63,519 bases of DNA. It comes from Bacillota bacterium. Lineage in GTDB: Bacteria > Bacillota > Clostridia > Lachnospirales > Lachnospiraceae. Location: NCBI GenBank assembly GCA_023435645.1, contig JAEYRK010000073.1:1-63519 (forward strand), in the 5' to 3' direction. Of the stretch, positions 1 to 8,930 are shown piece after piece. Every line of letters begins with the position of its first letter. The stretch's first letter is position 1. The position numbers and the translations under genes are program-made. A model generated the notes under the pieces. That model worked only from the letters and a program-made list of their open reading frames with translations. It was not told where the DNA came from and ran no database searches.

Positions 1-77
1 ATCAACGTATATCGTATCGTAATCCTTGATTAACCCCTTCGAGAATAATGGTACAACAACGCAGAATGTGTTTAAAA

Positions 78-1193
78 CTATCTCCCCACATATTCATAAT
101 ACAAGCCTTTACCAAGCGTCTTCCATGATATTTCTGCTCCCTCTTTGATTTCATCTGTAGCTCCCACCATTTCCTCCTTCTCTGAAATCAAAGCCGAAAC
201 CTCCTCCGGCGTAATAAATGCCACCGATGCCTCTTCGAAGATTTCTTTATATATGCTGTTCGTATAAAGGTGTTCATCCTCGATCTGATTCCAGTTATCA
301 TCATATACATAAAATGTATAGAAATACTCTGGATTGCCGAGCTCAGCCGAAGGAGCATCGTTCTCATGAAAGCGAATGGTAACTAACTCAATATTCCCTA
401 AGCTTCCCCTTGCCTCCGCTATGCTAGGAAGCTGTTCCAGCCCATCCAAATAGGTGAGCTGATAGAGATCGGCTTCACTTTCCATATACACAATGGACTG
501 CCAATTACCTTCCTTGTCTATAAGACCATATTCCATGCCATAATTGCTGGCTCCATTGCTGCCACCCGATACATAGAATCCATATTGATTGATTGTGGAA
601 TCACTTCTGGCCCAAGTCTCGTAATAATAGCAAAGAGATAATTTGTCATCGATATATTTTATGATATAAACAAGCGTACTATCATCATCCCTATTATAAA
701 TGTCCATACCATTGAAACGAAGAACTAATTCGTTCACTCCATCCTTGCCACAATCGATATAGCTGTAATCTATGTAGTCAATTTTCTTATTTTCAGAGTG
801 TTCAAAATAATACGCTGTAACTATATCGAGTACTTCTGAAAGGGTATATTCACCCCCCTTTTTGTATAAAGCTTCCTCCCTATAATCAGTTTGCATATAA
901 CGGTCAAAAGATAGCTTCGTTTCATTTCTCATAAATCTTTCGTAGGCTTCCAAGGAAAGCTCTTCAAAAGTGATGTCAGATATCTCGGTCGGCATGGTTG
1001 TCGGTGCAATCGCTGGCGTTGCAGATGGTACTATCGTGGCTGGAATATTCGGAGCTTCTGTAATAGCCGAAGTAGGTGACGGCGAAGCAGTGAAGTCCTT
1101 GGGATCATCTGCACTCATTGGTTTCTTGCATCCACTCATCATTAACATTAACGCAATTATTATAATGACATATACCAATTTACTCTTTTTCAC
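78..1193 (-). CDS. putative lipoprotein of unknown function
   Basis: Translates to 371 residues with a lipoprotein signal: positive N-terminus, hydrophobic stretch at about 6-20, and a lipobox ending in Cys22 (LMMSGC). Residues 25-70 are a Pro/Thr/Ser/Ala-rich linker that probably spans the wall. The rest is a globular acidic domain; around 145-160 it has a DCGKDGVNELVL stretch like the calcium-loop-like repeats common in clostridial surface lipoproteins. The start is GTG, 10 nt after GAGGAG. It probably sits on the outer face of the membrane. No enzymatic motif was recognised and no function is offered. It is followed upstream by another membrane protein on the same strand. Confidence 0.8.
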   Translation of the reverse strand: MKKSKLVYVIIIIALMLMMSGCKKPMSADDPKDFTASPSPTSAITEAPNIPATIVPSATPAIAPTTMPTEISDITFEELSLEAYERFMRNETKLSFDRYMQTDYREEALYKKGGEYTLSEVLDIVTAYYFEHSENKKIDYIDYSYIDCGKDGVNELVLRFNGMDIYNRDDDSTLVYIIKYIDDKLSLCYYYETWARSDSTINQYGFYVSGGSNGASNYGMEYGLIDKEGNWQSIVYMESEADLYQLTYLDGLEQLPSIAEARGSLGNIELVTIRFHENDAPSAELGNPEYFYTFYVYDDNWNQIEDEHLYTNSIYKEIFEEASVAFITPEEVSALISEKEEMVGATDEIKEGAEISWKTLGKGLYYEYVGR

Positions 1194-1282
1194 TGGTTTT
1201 TTCTCCTCAATATAGGTTTTGAAGGGTATTGTTCATAAATAGCATGGGATATCAACTCTGGGGACGAATGCATAGCAAAGCA

Positions 1283-2110
1283 TCAATCAGTATGGGAAAA
1301 TTCTTTTACCATCTCTTCATATAAGGCTCTTGTCGCTTCGCTATCACGGAAGCTGATATAAATATCTCTACTGCCTTCTCGCTCAATCCGTATGGTAGGA
1401 GAAGAATTTGCGTGTACAAAAAGCAGTGTTTTACCTAGTTTCTCTGAAGTGAAGTTCCCTTTTAGGGTATCTCCCATACCACCGAAGCCATTTGTCCGAT
1501 TGCCGACACCAATGTTATTCATGCTCTTTTCTATGAGTGTAATATCCGATAGGTCGGTGAAGTTAACGCTTATTCCATAGATGGATTTTATTTGTATCCC
1601 TTGATCAGTAACATTTACTACAGGTTCTTTTGCACTATAAAGGATCAGAAAGCCAACTATTACAATAACTAGGATAGTAAAAACACTGGTAGCAATGATC
1701 ACCGGTTTCGTATTTTTTGATTTTCTTTTTTCAGATAATACATCAGAGCTATCATTTTTATTCATCCCATAGCTATCCGGATTCATATTTTTACGAAAGC
1801 GATCACCCGTATTCATATAAATAACGGCACCGATAGGGATTATAATAGAAAGCGCTATTCCAACATACATAAGCCACAGACGTTCTAATTGTATGCCGAG
1901 AGGGATCAGTGCTATACAGAACGAAGTCACTATTAATAGGCAACCAACAAAACGGCATAGCGCCCTTTCATCATATTTTGCCTGATCTTCCTTGCTCATT
2001 GTGTTGTATCCGGCAATTAAAAATCCTCCCTTACCTCTCAAAAGAAAAATAGCTAAGATAAGCAGTGGTACAATGGTGATACCGAATATTACGAATACAA
2101 AAATGTTCAT
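1283..2110 (-). CDS. DUF3784-like membrane protein with PH-like C-terminal domain
   Basis: 275 residues. Residues 1-100 look like the DUF3784 family: TM at about 4-25, then the motif GYNTMSKEDQAKYDE, a short Cys/Arg helix (ALCRFVG) and two further TMs (about 55-75 and 80-100). A charged linker leads to a fourth TM at about 137-158. The extramembrane tail has the strand pattern of a bacterial PH domain (VTDQGIQIKSIYGISVNFTDL). Start ATG follows GGGAGG with good spacing. Function unknown; such proteins are common, poorly studied Firmicute membrane proteins. Confidence 0.75.
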   Translation of the reverse strand: MNIFVFVIFGITIVPLLILAIFLLRGKGGFLIAGYNTMSKEDQAKYDERALCRFVGCLLIVTSFCIALIPLGIQLERLWLMYVGIALSIIIPIGAVIYMNTGDRFRKNMNPDSYGMNKNDSSDVLSEKRKSKNTKPVIIATSVFTILVIVIVGFLILYSAKEPVVNVTDQGIQIKSIYGISVNFTDLSDITLIEKSMNNIGVGNRTNGFGGMGDTLKGNFTSEKLGKTLLFVHANSSPTIRIEREGSRDIYISFRDSEATRALYEEMVKEFSHTD

Positions 2111-2208
2111 TGTAATCGTCCTCCCTTAAATATATTTACTTTCATCATACGAGTCTCGATACTCCTATGCTTATATACAGGATATACCCTGTCTAGGCTG
2201 CAACCGAT

Positions 2209-2664
2209 TTATTTCTTTTGCTCCCCTAACCGTTTGATCAATGTGCCGATCCGGCTAATTTTTGTTTCCTCTTTTTTTGCAATTTCGATATGATTGATCT
2301 GTTCGCGTTTTAAATAGTCCGGCTGTTTATGAAACAACTCCAATACACCGGCCTCTTTCAAGGTATGTTCGATCTGTGCAGGAATGACAATCTCTCGCTT
2401 TTTTGTGTCTCTTTCTAATGTTATATGAACGATGTCCCCGAGACTCTTACCAACTGCCTGTCTAATAAATTCATTATAAACGAAATAATGCCCATTTTTT
2501 GAAGGGAGCAGCATATGGTCAAACGCATGTCCGTCTACCGTGATAAAAACTGGTACATTGCCCTTAGTGTTAAAATGCTCCAATACAGAATACGGAAAAT
2601 AGACTACGCTCCACTTGATTTTGCCTTCCAGGCGTTTTATTTCGGTATCAAATTCATACTTCAT
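2209..2664 (-). CDS. DUF1905 / YdeI-type protein
   Basis: 151 residues. The N-terminal half (KYEFDTEIKR onward, with a central FITVDGHAFDHMLLPS) matches the DUF1905 beta-barrel family. The C-terminal half (LEAGVLELFHKQPDYLKRE region) matches the YdeI/OmpD-associated tail found in proteins linked to bacteriocin resistance in some species. An in-frame GTG lies four codons upstream (2676), but the GAAGGTGG ribosome binding site abuts that codon, so the ATG at 2664 is preferred. Cytoplasmic; biochemical role unknown. It stands alone, with an acyltransferase gene next on the same strand. Confidence 0.75.
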   Translation of the reverse strand: MKYEFDTEIKRLEGKIKWSVVYFPYSVLEHFNTKGNVPVFITVDGHAFDHMLLPSKNGHYFVYNEFIRQAVGKSLGDIVHITLERDTKKREIVIPAQIEHTLKEAGVLELFHKQPDYLKREQINHIEIAKKEETKISRIGTLIKRLGEQKK

Positions 2665-2758
2665 AATGTTCACCACCTTCGTCCATGTTTAAGATGAAGC
2701 TAACTATTTACAGGGCTGTCAATCATTCGCACAGTGTTTGGTACAGCCTGATTGATTC

Positions 2759-3838
2759 CTATATCAATACTTTTACAAATTTAATCTTACGAATAAAGTA
2801 TGAGGTCAAAAAGGATGCGACTATTGACATTATGCTTACTGATAAAAACTTGAAACTCGTTCCAATAGATACTTCATCAAAGGATAACTGAAATATAACT
2901 ACAAACAGGTTATGAAATACATATGCTCCGAACGCATTATGAGCAATCCTGTTAAAAAGCTTATTTGATTTGTTAAAATACTCTCTAAACAAAACAATAA
3001 GTCCGATGGCAATAAAAACAGCCATAAATGACTCATAAATAGCCCACATTTTCCATACAACTGTCATAATATCTTTCATAAAGCCCAGATTGCTTAGGTA
3101 TATGACCAATGCCATGAATAAACCCATTGAAAATATAGTGCAACCCATCTTTTTTGATATCTGAGTAAAATAACTATTCTTATATGCCAGTATACCAAAA
3201 GCAAAAAACAAAACATACTGAGTTACATGAGCGGGCTCCATACCTATCACTCCAAAAAGGTCTATCCATGTATCTATTGGATAAATTGATCTTACTAGAC
3301 TAGATATAAGCCCGACTGTAGCCGCCAACAAAAGGATATGCCGCATCTTAAGATGAGGGAATAGCTTTAAATCTCTATTTTTAAAAGACACTGTCACAAC
3401 AGCATATACAAGTGAGTATATAAATAAATTTACCATGTACCATCCGTACTCATATGAAAAGATACCGGTTAACCAATATGTATTGATATAGTAATCAAAA
3501 AAATTAGTCCTGTTTTCAATCTTATAGTTACTTGCAAGATAAAAATAAACAGGCACAATTACTGTTAAAATAAATAAAACAGGGATCATAAGTCGCTTAA
3601 GTTTTCCGGAAATAAAGGTTCTAATCTTCTTGCCTTTCAGCGACTGCGGTAAGAAAAATCCTGATAACATAAAAAACAGTCCCATAAAAAAGGATGCATT
3701 CACCGTCATAAAGTTTCCAAGCCATTCCTCTCTTGGGCCAAGATTCTGATATATCCATTCTCCTCCAGTAGGACCATAAGCCTGAGCTGCATGATGAGCA
3801 ATCACAAGGAAGGTCAGAAAGACCTTAAGGTTATCCAA
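2759..3838 (-). CDS. acyltransferase family 3 membrane protein (5' end uncertain)
   Basis: About 359 residues with about ten hydrophobic segments and the family's N-terminal catalytic signature FLVIAHHAA (His in TM1), typical of acyltransferase-3/OafA-like enzymes that O-acylate glycans or lipids at the membrane. The TTG at 3838 has no ribosome binding site. The frame stays open 5' and encodes KERLYY just before LDNLKVFL, which is the conserved family N-terminus. A strong GGAAGGGAG lies at 3902-3910 and the best spaced codon is an ATT at 3892. The true product is therefore probably 18 residues longer, starting at an unusual codon. Substrate unknown. Confidence 0.75.
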   Translation of the reverse strand: MDNLKVFLTFLVIAHHAAQAYGPTGGEWIYQNLGPREEWLGNFMTVNASFFMGLFFMLSGFFLPQSLKGKKIRTFISGKLKRLMIPVLFILTVIVPVYFYLASNYKIENRTNFFDYYINTYWLTGIFSYEYGWYMVNLFIYSLVYAVVTVSFKNRDLKLFPHLKMRHILLLAATVGLISSLVRSIYPIDTWIDLFGVIGMEPAHVTQYVLFFAFGILAYKNSYFTQISKKMGCTIFSMGLFMALVIYLSNLGFMKDIMTVVWKMWAIYESFMAVFIAIGLIVLFREYFNKSNKLFNRIAHNAFGAYVFHNLFVVIFQLSFDEVSIGTSFKFLSVSIMSIVASFLTSYFIRKIKFVKVLI

Positions 3839-4138
3839 ATAATATAATCGTTCTTTCTGCTTCGGAATATCTAGTGTTTTTTCAATTTGAATAAATAACC
3901 ACTCCCTTCCTTATCACCTCATAAGTAAATTACCATACAGTTTTGCTGTGCGTATCTACTTTTGCAGCGATGCAATTGTCTTGAGATAATACAGATCCTT
4001 GTATATTTTACCATATAAATCCTTATTCTACAATCGAAGACATAGGAACTTTCTATTTTCTCCCTCTCCGACATTGATAAAACACATATTCATAGCCCCT
4101 CGCAATTGAAACGGGAAAGCCTTTTCTACGAAACAAAA

Positions 4139-4224
4139 AACCCTTGGACTGCCTCTTGATGTGACTCCCATATGTAAGACATAAAATTCTAACATGGGAG
4201 GTCACAGCATCTAGTCCAAGGGTT
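4139..4224 (-). terminator. large hairpin terminator of the ECF/ABC operon, possibly element-derived
   Basis: Two imperfect inverted arms of about 30 nt (AACCCTTGGACT at the outer end, GTGAC-TCCCAT at the inner end) fold on the minus strand into a long stem directly followed by TTTTTT. It begins 34 nt past the stop of the ECF ATPase gene, so it works as that operon's terminator. The arms are unusually long for a terminator and could derive from the ends of a small mobile element. Confidence 0.7.
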
Positions 4225-4257
4225 ATAGTTCTTCATTCGGAGGTTTCTGACCTCCAC

Positions 4258-5697
4258 CTATCTCTTCTGAACGGCTGTTACTATCTCTTCAAAATACTCA
4301 TCTGCCAACTCCGGTCCACCATCCTTATAGATTCTTCCTTCCTTCATCCAGAGAATTCGGTCTGCAAAGGCCTGAGCGCAACGAAAATCATGAGTAATGG
4401 TAATCATGGTATTCCTTGTCCTTTCATGGATATCCTGCAGCTGATCAAGAATATTCTTAAGCCCCTCATAATCCTGACCAACCGTAGGCTCATCCAGCAA
4501 TAGGAGCTCCGGCTCCATTGCCATAACACAGGCAATCGTAAGCCTTCTCTTCTGCCCCTCCGACAGGGACTGAGGATGTCTGTTCCTTAGGTCCACTAAC
4601 CGAAAACGTTGTATCATGTCCTCCGTATACCTCTCGTCCTTTGCCTGATAAGCAACCTCTTGCTTTACCGTAGGCAGAAAGAGCTGGTAATTTGGGTTTT
4701 GATAAACAAAGCCCAGCTTTTTAAACCAATGCTTAGAAGGCTTCTTCCTGTGATTCTGTTCGATAAATTGCTCATAGGAACCCGCAGTGGGCTGAATGAG
4801 TCTGGATAGAAGCCTTAACAATGTGGTCTTGCCGCAGCCGTTCTCCCCCAGTATCACCACACGCTCCCCCTGGTACAGGGTGAAGCTTACATCCTGAAGG
4901 ATTGTTCTGTTTCCTGCTTTATATTCAATATGATTGAGGCGAAAACAGGGTGCTTCCTTCTTTGGTAAGCTTCTGGTCTTCAGCGGAAGAATACCCGAAT
5001 ACTTCGCCATACGTTCCTCCGGCTTACCTTTTCTTAAGGAGCCTTCCTTAAGCCAAGCGATGCTATCCGCATAGGGGAGAACTACATCCAGACGATGTTC
5101 GATCAGTAGAATTGCATATCCCTTCCCGGATAACTCCTTTAATAGCTGAAGCAGCTGATGGGCACCCTCCAAATCAAGATTAGCCAGGGGTTCGTCAAAA
5201 ATTAGGATCTTCTGCTGCATCGCCAGGATGGAGGCTGTGATTAATCTCTGCTTTTGCCCACCGGAGAGAGTCTTCGTAAACCACTCCGGTTGAAGGCTCA
5301 TCCTCTGACAGGACTGCTGGATGGCTTCTTGAATTTTATCAGAGGCCATATTCATCGTTTCGCAGCTGAACGCTATTTCATCCTCCACCACATGATTGAT
5401 AATTTGGCTATCCGCATTCTGCAGTACACTTCCCACCAGCCTTGATAGCTCACTGGGCTTTAAATCAAGGGCATTTTCGCCGTTGATTAGAAATTCACCC
5501 TTACATTCGCCCGGAATAATGTTCGGAATGATTCGGTTAATACTATAGAGCAGGGTGGACTTCCCTTCACCGGATAGACCGGATAGTACGACAAATTCTC
5601 CGTAATGAAGCTTGAAATTTATGTCCTTTAGGACCCAAGCCTCGGAATTATGATACCGAAAGGCATAATTTTTTAGTTCCACCGCTATGTTATCCAT
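4258..5697 (-). CDS. ECF transporter ATPase, two fused ABC domains
   Basis: 479 residues made of two ABC domains. Domain 1 has Walker A GLSGEGKST (40-48), signature LSGGQKQR (144-151), Walker B ILIFDEP and a switch His at about 201. Domain 2 has Walker A GENGCGKTT (284-292), signature LSEGQKRR and Walker B LLLLDEP. This fuses the EcfA1 and EcfA2 subunits that normally pair to drive an energy-coupling-factor importer. The gene overlaps the T-component gene upstream by 8 nt, showing translational coupling. It is the last gene of the operon before a terminator. Substrate choice would come from the S component at 6370-6912. Confidence 0.9.
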   Translation of the reverse strand: MDNIAVELKNYAFRYHNSEAWVLKDINFKLHYGEFVVLSGLSGEGKSTLLYSINRIIPNIIPGECKGEFLINGENALDLKPSELSRLVGSVLQNADSQIINHVVEDEIAFSCETMNMASDKIQEAIQQSCQRMSLQPEWFTKTLSGGQKQRLITASILAMQQKILIFDEPLANLDLEGAHQLLQLLKELSGKGYAILLIEHRLDVVLPYADSIAWLKEGSLRKGKPEERMAKYSGILPLKTRSLPKKEAPCFRLNHIEYKAGNRTILQDVSFTLYQGERVVILGENGCGKTTLLRLLSRLIQPTAGSYEQFIEQNHRKKPSKHWFKKLGFVYQNPNYQLFLPTVKQEVAYQAKDERYTEDMIQRFRLVDLRNRHPQSLSEGQKRRLTIACVMAMEPELLLLDEPTVGQDYEGLKNILDQLQDIHERTRNTMITITHDFRCAQAFADRILWMKEGRIYKDGGPELADEYFEEIVTAVQKR

Positions 5698-6370
5698 ACA
5701 GCACCACTCCTGTCATTAATCCTAGTATACATAAAGCATAGGCGATATCTCTCTTTGTGAGTCCGACCTGCTTATAGACCTTCCTGGAACGATCCGATAG
5801 AACAAAGCCCCTTGTCTCAATGGAGATGGCCATCATATCTGACATACTGATAATTCGCATCAGGAACGGTAGCAGAAAGGCACGGTACAGATAGGATAGG
5901 TTAAAAACACTGACCCTTGCTCCTCTGGTCTTCATCGCTTCGCTAATCTGCTTAATCTCACTTACCAGTATAGGCACAAATCGAATCGTAACCAGCATAC
6001 CTAAGGTGATGATTCTTGGAATTCCCAGTGCAATGAAATTGCGGGTTAGGTTTACCGGAGGAAGTGCTACCATAATTACGGAGGCATAAGCGAGGAGCAA
6101 GGTTCGTCCCAGGGTTTGCACTCCCACCAGGTAGCTAGAGCTGGTTAAGGCGGCTCCTATTCCAACAACGGAGCCGATGATTAGAAATAAGGGAATGGCC
6201 TTCAACAGAACCTTAGTATATCCAAACAGTATATAGACTGCTGTCAGAGCAAGCAGCAAATAAGTCAATGCAGGTTTTTTTGAAATCAGTAAGTCCACAC
6301 AGAATATAAGCAGTCCGGAGCTTAGGCTGATCAGTGGATAAATAGGATTTTTTACATACAATTTTTCCAT
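5690..6370 (-). CDS. ECF transporter T component (EcfT-like permease)
   Basis: 226 residues from the ATG at 6370, with five to six TM segments. It carries the EcfT-type cytoplasmic Ala-Arg-Gly coupling motifs ('MKTRGAR' near residue 149 and 'SIETRGF' near 186) that contact the ATPases. The ATG overlaps the stop of the S-component gene as TAATG and has an AGG 8 nt before it; a longer reading frame upstream is not expected to be used. With the S component and the fused ATPase it makes a complete dedicated ECF importer. Confidence 0.88.
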   Translation of the reverse strand: MEKLYVKNPIYPLISLSSGLLIFCVDLLISKKPALTYLLLALTAVYILFGYTKVLLKAIPLFLIIGSVVGIGAALTSSSYLVGVQTLGRTLLLAYASVIMVALPPVNLTRNFIALGIPRIITLGMLVTIRFVPILVSEIKQISEAMKTRGARVSVFNLSYLYRAFLLPFLMRIISMSDMMAISIETRGFVLSDRSRKVYKQVGLTKRDIAYALCILGLMTGVVLYG

Positions 6371-6912
6371 TATATTTTTCCTGCCTTTTGTAGCTCTCTT
6401 CCCAGCCTCTGCCCTAGCTTCGTACCGATATAGCTTAGTATCACTGTTACGAGACATAAAACAAGGGATATAATCGGACGGTCAATGATTTCATTGACAC
6501 TTTTGCCATGAATGAGCATAGTGAAAATAAAGGTAGTGGGAAGCGTCATAGGAATGAACATCGTGGTGGCGAACACCTTCGCCCTGTCACTCTCATAGCT
6601 CTTAAAAATAATCCATGTTATCAGCTCGCTGACAAAGGAGCCTATTACCATATTAAAAAACATCACAGGGGTCATCATCAATAATACAAAGCCATGAAAA
6701 ACCCCCAATAGAGTCAATGTTCCTATCTTCTGTACCTTCATCAAAGCAATGATCGTCAGCACCGAATACAGGATGGCAGAGGCCATATTACGCAGTCCAA
6801 ACAGTGAGGTAGACATAATAAGCGGCATAACAACCACACCTGCCAATACTAAGGCAGCGGCCATAATTGCAATGAAAATAATATCCTTGATCGTAAATTT
6901 ATGTAGTTTCAT
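6370..6912 (-). CDS. ECF S component, Trep_Strep/MptD-like family
   Basis: 180 residues, about five to six TM helices, starting MKLHKFTIKDIIFIA; the ATG at 6912 follows a GGAG. The hydrophobic pattern and the conserved internal NMVIGSFVSELI-type stretch suit the Trep_Strep (PF09605-like) S components. Paired with a T component and fused ATPase downstream and two ABC exporter subunits upstream, this matches the gene order of the streptococcal sia/hts region, where the ECF part imports haem (recalled, not checked). Substrate here is inferred as haem or another iron-linked molecule, supported by a Fur box at the operon promoter. Confidence 0.8.
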   Translation of the reverse strand: MKLHKFTIKDIIFIAIMAAALVLAGVVVMPLIMSTSLFGLRNMASAILYSVLTIIALMKVQKIGTLTLLGVFHGFVLLMMTPVMFFNMVIGSFVSELITWIIFKSYESDRAKVFATTMFIPMTLPTTFIFTMLIHGKSVNEIIDRPIISLVLCLVTVILSYIGTKLGQRLGRELQKAGKI

Positions 6913-6982
6913 GGTTTCTCCGTTTCTCCGATTCATAAGTAATTCAACATGATTTGTTCTATCCATGAAAAATGCTTCAGAG

Positions 6983-7192
6983 TTAAAACCAAAAGGTTTT
7001 CGTCTCCATGAAGGGGCAATGATCCGTTCGTAGCATCGCATAGGTTATTAATTCCTCACATCCTGTACATAGTCCTCTTTCGGTTATTTCATGCTTGTTG
7101 CCCCTACAGTAGATCATTATCATCTTTGATACAACGTTTTTTTCCTCTGTCGTTTTTCTTCTATCTTCATGATATAGCCCCTTCTGATTCAT
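6983..7192 (-). CDS. YgbA-like (nitrous-oxide-stimulated promoter family) protein, apparently truncated
   Basis: 69 residues. The segment MIYCRGNKH...GLCTGCEELITYAMLRTDHCPF closely follows the YgbA_NO family pattern, with Cys residues in a C-x(n)-CxxC-x(n)-C arrangement. Family members normally continue for about 40 more residues with another Cys-rich motif (CxxCxxHCY) and a conserved RxxMLxxHP end. Here the frame stops right after CPFMETKTFWF and the missing part is not in another frame. It may be a decayed gene or a short variant. It lies inside the Fur-box operon, between the ABC exporter and the ECF importer. The family has been linked to nitrosative stress and Fe-S metabolism. Confidence 0.65.
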   Translation of the reverse strand: MNQKGLYHEDRRKTTEEKNVVSKMIMIYCRGNKHEITERGLCTGCEELITYAMLRTDHCPFMETKTFWF

Positions 7193-7256
7193 GAAAGCGC
7201 TTCCTTAGCTCTCATAAGCACTGGACTCCCCTCGGATCATTACTGCGCCGTTTCGC

Positions 7257-8930
7257 TTAGGATACTCTGCCACTGGCCATCCGATAGATCTCATCAGCGA
7301 TGCTGAGGGTTGATTTTCTATGGGAGACTAAGATGACATTTTTATTGGAGCATTCCTCTTCCAGGGATTTTAAGATAATTCCTTCATTCAGGCTATCCAG
7401 ATTACTGGTCGGCTCATCCAGTAGTAGGACCGGTGCATTGTGCAAGAAGGCTCTTGCCAATCCAATTCTCTGCTTCTCACCACCGGATAAGCTGCTGCCC
7501 AGCTCACTCACCGGTGTATCATAGCCCTTGGGTAAGGAACTGATAAATTCATGAACAGAAGCCTTGGTAGCTGCCGCCACGATTTCCTCCCTCGTTGCTG
7601 CCGGCTTGGCAATACGAATATTATCGGCAATGGTATCATGGAAGAGATAAGTATCCTGAGTAACATAGCTTTCCATTTCCCTTAAGGAATCTGTATTAAT
7701 CAGATTAATATCCTTACGTTGATCCTCCATAAAGCTGATACTGCCCTGGTCCACTTCCCAGAATCTCATCAGCAGCTTTAGCAGTGTGGATTTACCGGAG
7801 CCGCTAACACCGTGTATCCCTATAATCTTGTTATTCGGTATAGAAACACTCACTTGATCCAGTATGGTTTCCTGATCATAGGCAAAGGTTACACGGTCAC
7901 ACTCGATACCACGGAATTTCTCACGGTGTATCGTATGCTTCCCCTCAATTTCCTGAACCATGGGTTCCTCTTCAATGATCTGTAGAACCCGCTCACCACT
8001 GGCAAGCATCTGTAAAAGGTCATTGGAGAGGGCACTCAATGCGATTACCGGACCGAAGGAGCCAAGCATAGTGATGGTACTGATTACTACATCTCCAGCC
8101 TCCAGGTACCCCGCTCTATATAGACCAACACTGGTTGCTAATACAATCAAACCAAAGCCCAGGATTACCAGATCGGTAAAGGCAGCTGCTTCCCCTTCCT
8201 TATTCTTCATTAATTTATTCTTTGCACTGAGCTCTGCAGACCTTCTGGCAATTTCTCCTCTTCTGGCTTCCCCCTTACCATATTGAAGAATTTCCTTTAG
8301 TCCCCGAAGACTTTCCAGAAGATAGGTATTTAACTCACCAAAGCCGGTTCTATAATCACGCCCTGCTTGTCGGCCCAGCCTAGTATTGACATAGGGGATC
8401 ACAACTCCCACCAGTAGGTAGCCCAGAAATGCAATCAAGCCCAAGGAATAGTGAAAGGTGCTCATATATGCGATCAGGAGGGCAGAGCAAATAATTGCCT
8501 GGGATACTGGGGCTATGGTATGGGCATAAAACACCTCAATTAATTCAATATCCGCTGTTACAATCGATATCAGATTTCCCTTATCCCTACCCTCCAGCTT
8601 AGCAGGTGCAAGCCTTCTTAAGGATCCAAACACCTTATCTCTAATGACAGCCAGTAGTTTAAAGGCGATAAAATGCCCACTGAGCTGCTCCAGGTATTTG
8701 GCAAAGGATAATACAAGCACTAAAACCAGTACAGTTACCGTAATGGTGGAATTCGTTATGCCCGTAGCTATTCCTAGTACATTAAGGAGCGCATATCCTC
8801 CCAGGATTGTTATAAAAATCGATGCCAAGAAGCCGATGCTGCCAAGGGTAATCGTTGCTAGCATTACATGAGTCAATGGCTTTACAAGCTTAATCAATTT
8901 TAAAAAGATCGATAACGCATTCCTACCCAT
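7257..8930 (-). CDS. ABC exporter half-transporter (CydC/SiaE-like), TM-NBD fusion
   Basis: 557 residues: six-TM exporter domain (about 10-300), then an ATPase domain with Walker A GVSGSGKST, signature LSGGEKQR, Walker B VLLLDEP and the H-loop VSHRKST. It resembles the CydC side of heterodimeric CydDC-type exporters. The ATG at 8930 follows GGGAG and overlaps the stop of the partner gene by 8 nt, so the two halves are made together and likely form a heterodimer. Export substrate unknown; in the comparable streptococcal cluster the equivalent pair sits with haem uptake genes. Confidence 0.88.
   Translation of the reverse strand: MGRNALSIFLKLIKLVKPLTHVMLATITLGSIGFLASIFITILGGYALLNVLGIATGITNSTITVTVLVLVLVLSFAKYLEQLSGHFIAFKLLAVIRDKVFGSLRRLAPAKLEGRDKGNLISIVTADIELIEVFYAHTIAPVSQAIICSALLIAYMSTFHYSLGLIAFLGYLLVGVVIPYVNTRLGRQAGRDYRTGFGELNTYLLESLRGLKEILQYGKGEARRGEIARRSAELSAKNKLMKNKEGEAAAFTDLVILGFGLIVLATSVGLYRAGYLEAGDVVISTITMLGSFGPVIALSALSNDLLQMLASGERVLQIIEEEPMVQEIEGKHTIHREKFRGIECDRVTFAYDQETILDQVSVSIPNNKIIGIHGVSGSGKSTLLKLLMRFWEVDQGSISFMEDQRKDINLINTDSLREMESYVTQDTYLFHDTIADNIRIAKPAATREEIVAAATKASVHEFISSLPKGYDTPVSELGSSLSGGEKQRIGLARAFLHNAPVLLLDEPTSNLDSLNEGIILKSLEEECSNKNVILVSHRKSTLSIADEIYRMASGRVS

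Noticed and set aside
970..1215. Open frame on the plus strand within the first lipoprotein gene
   Set aside because: Shadow of the minus-strand gene; low-complexity antisense of its Pro/Thr linker, with no ribosome site.
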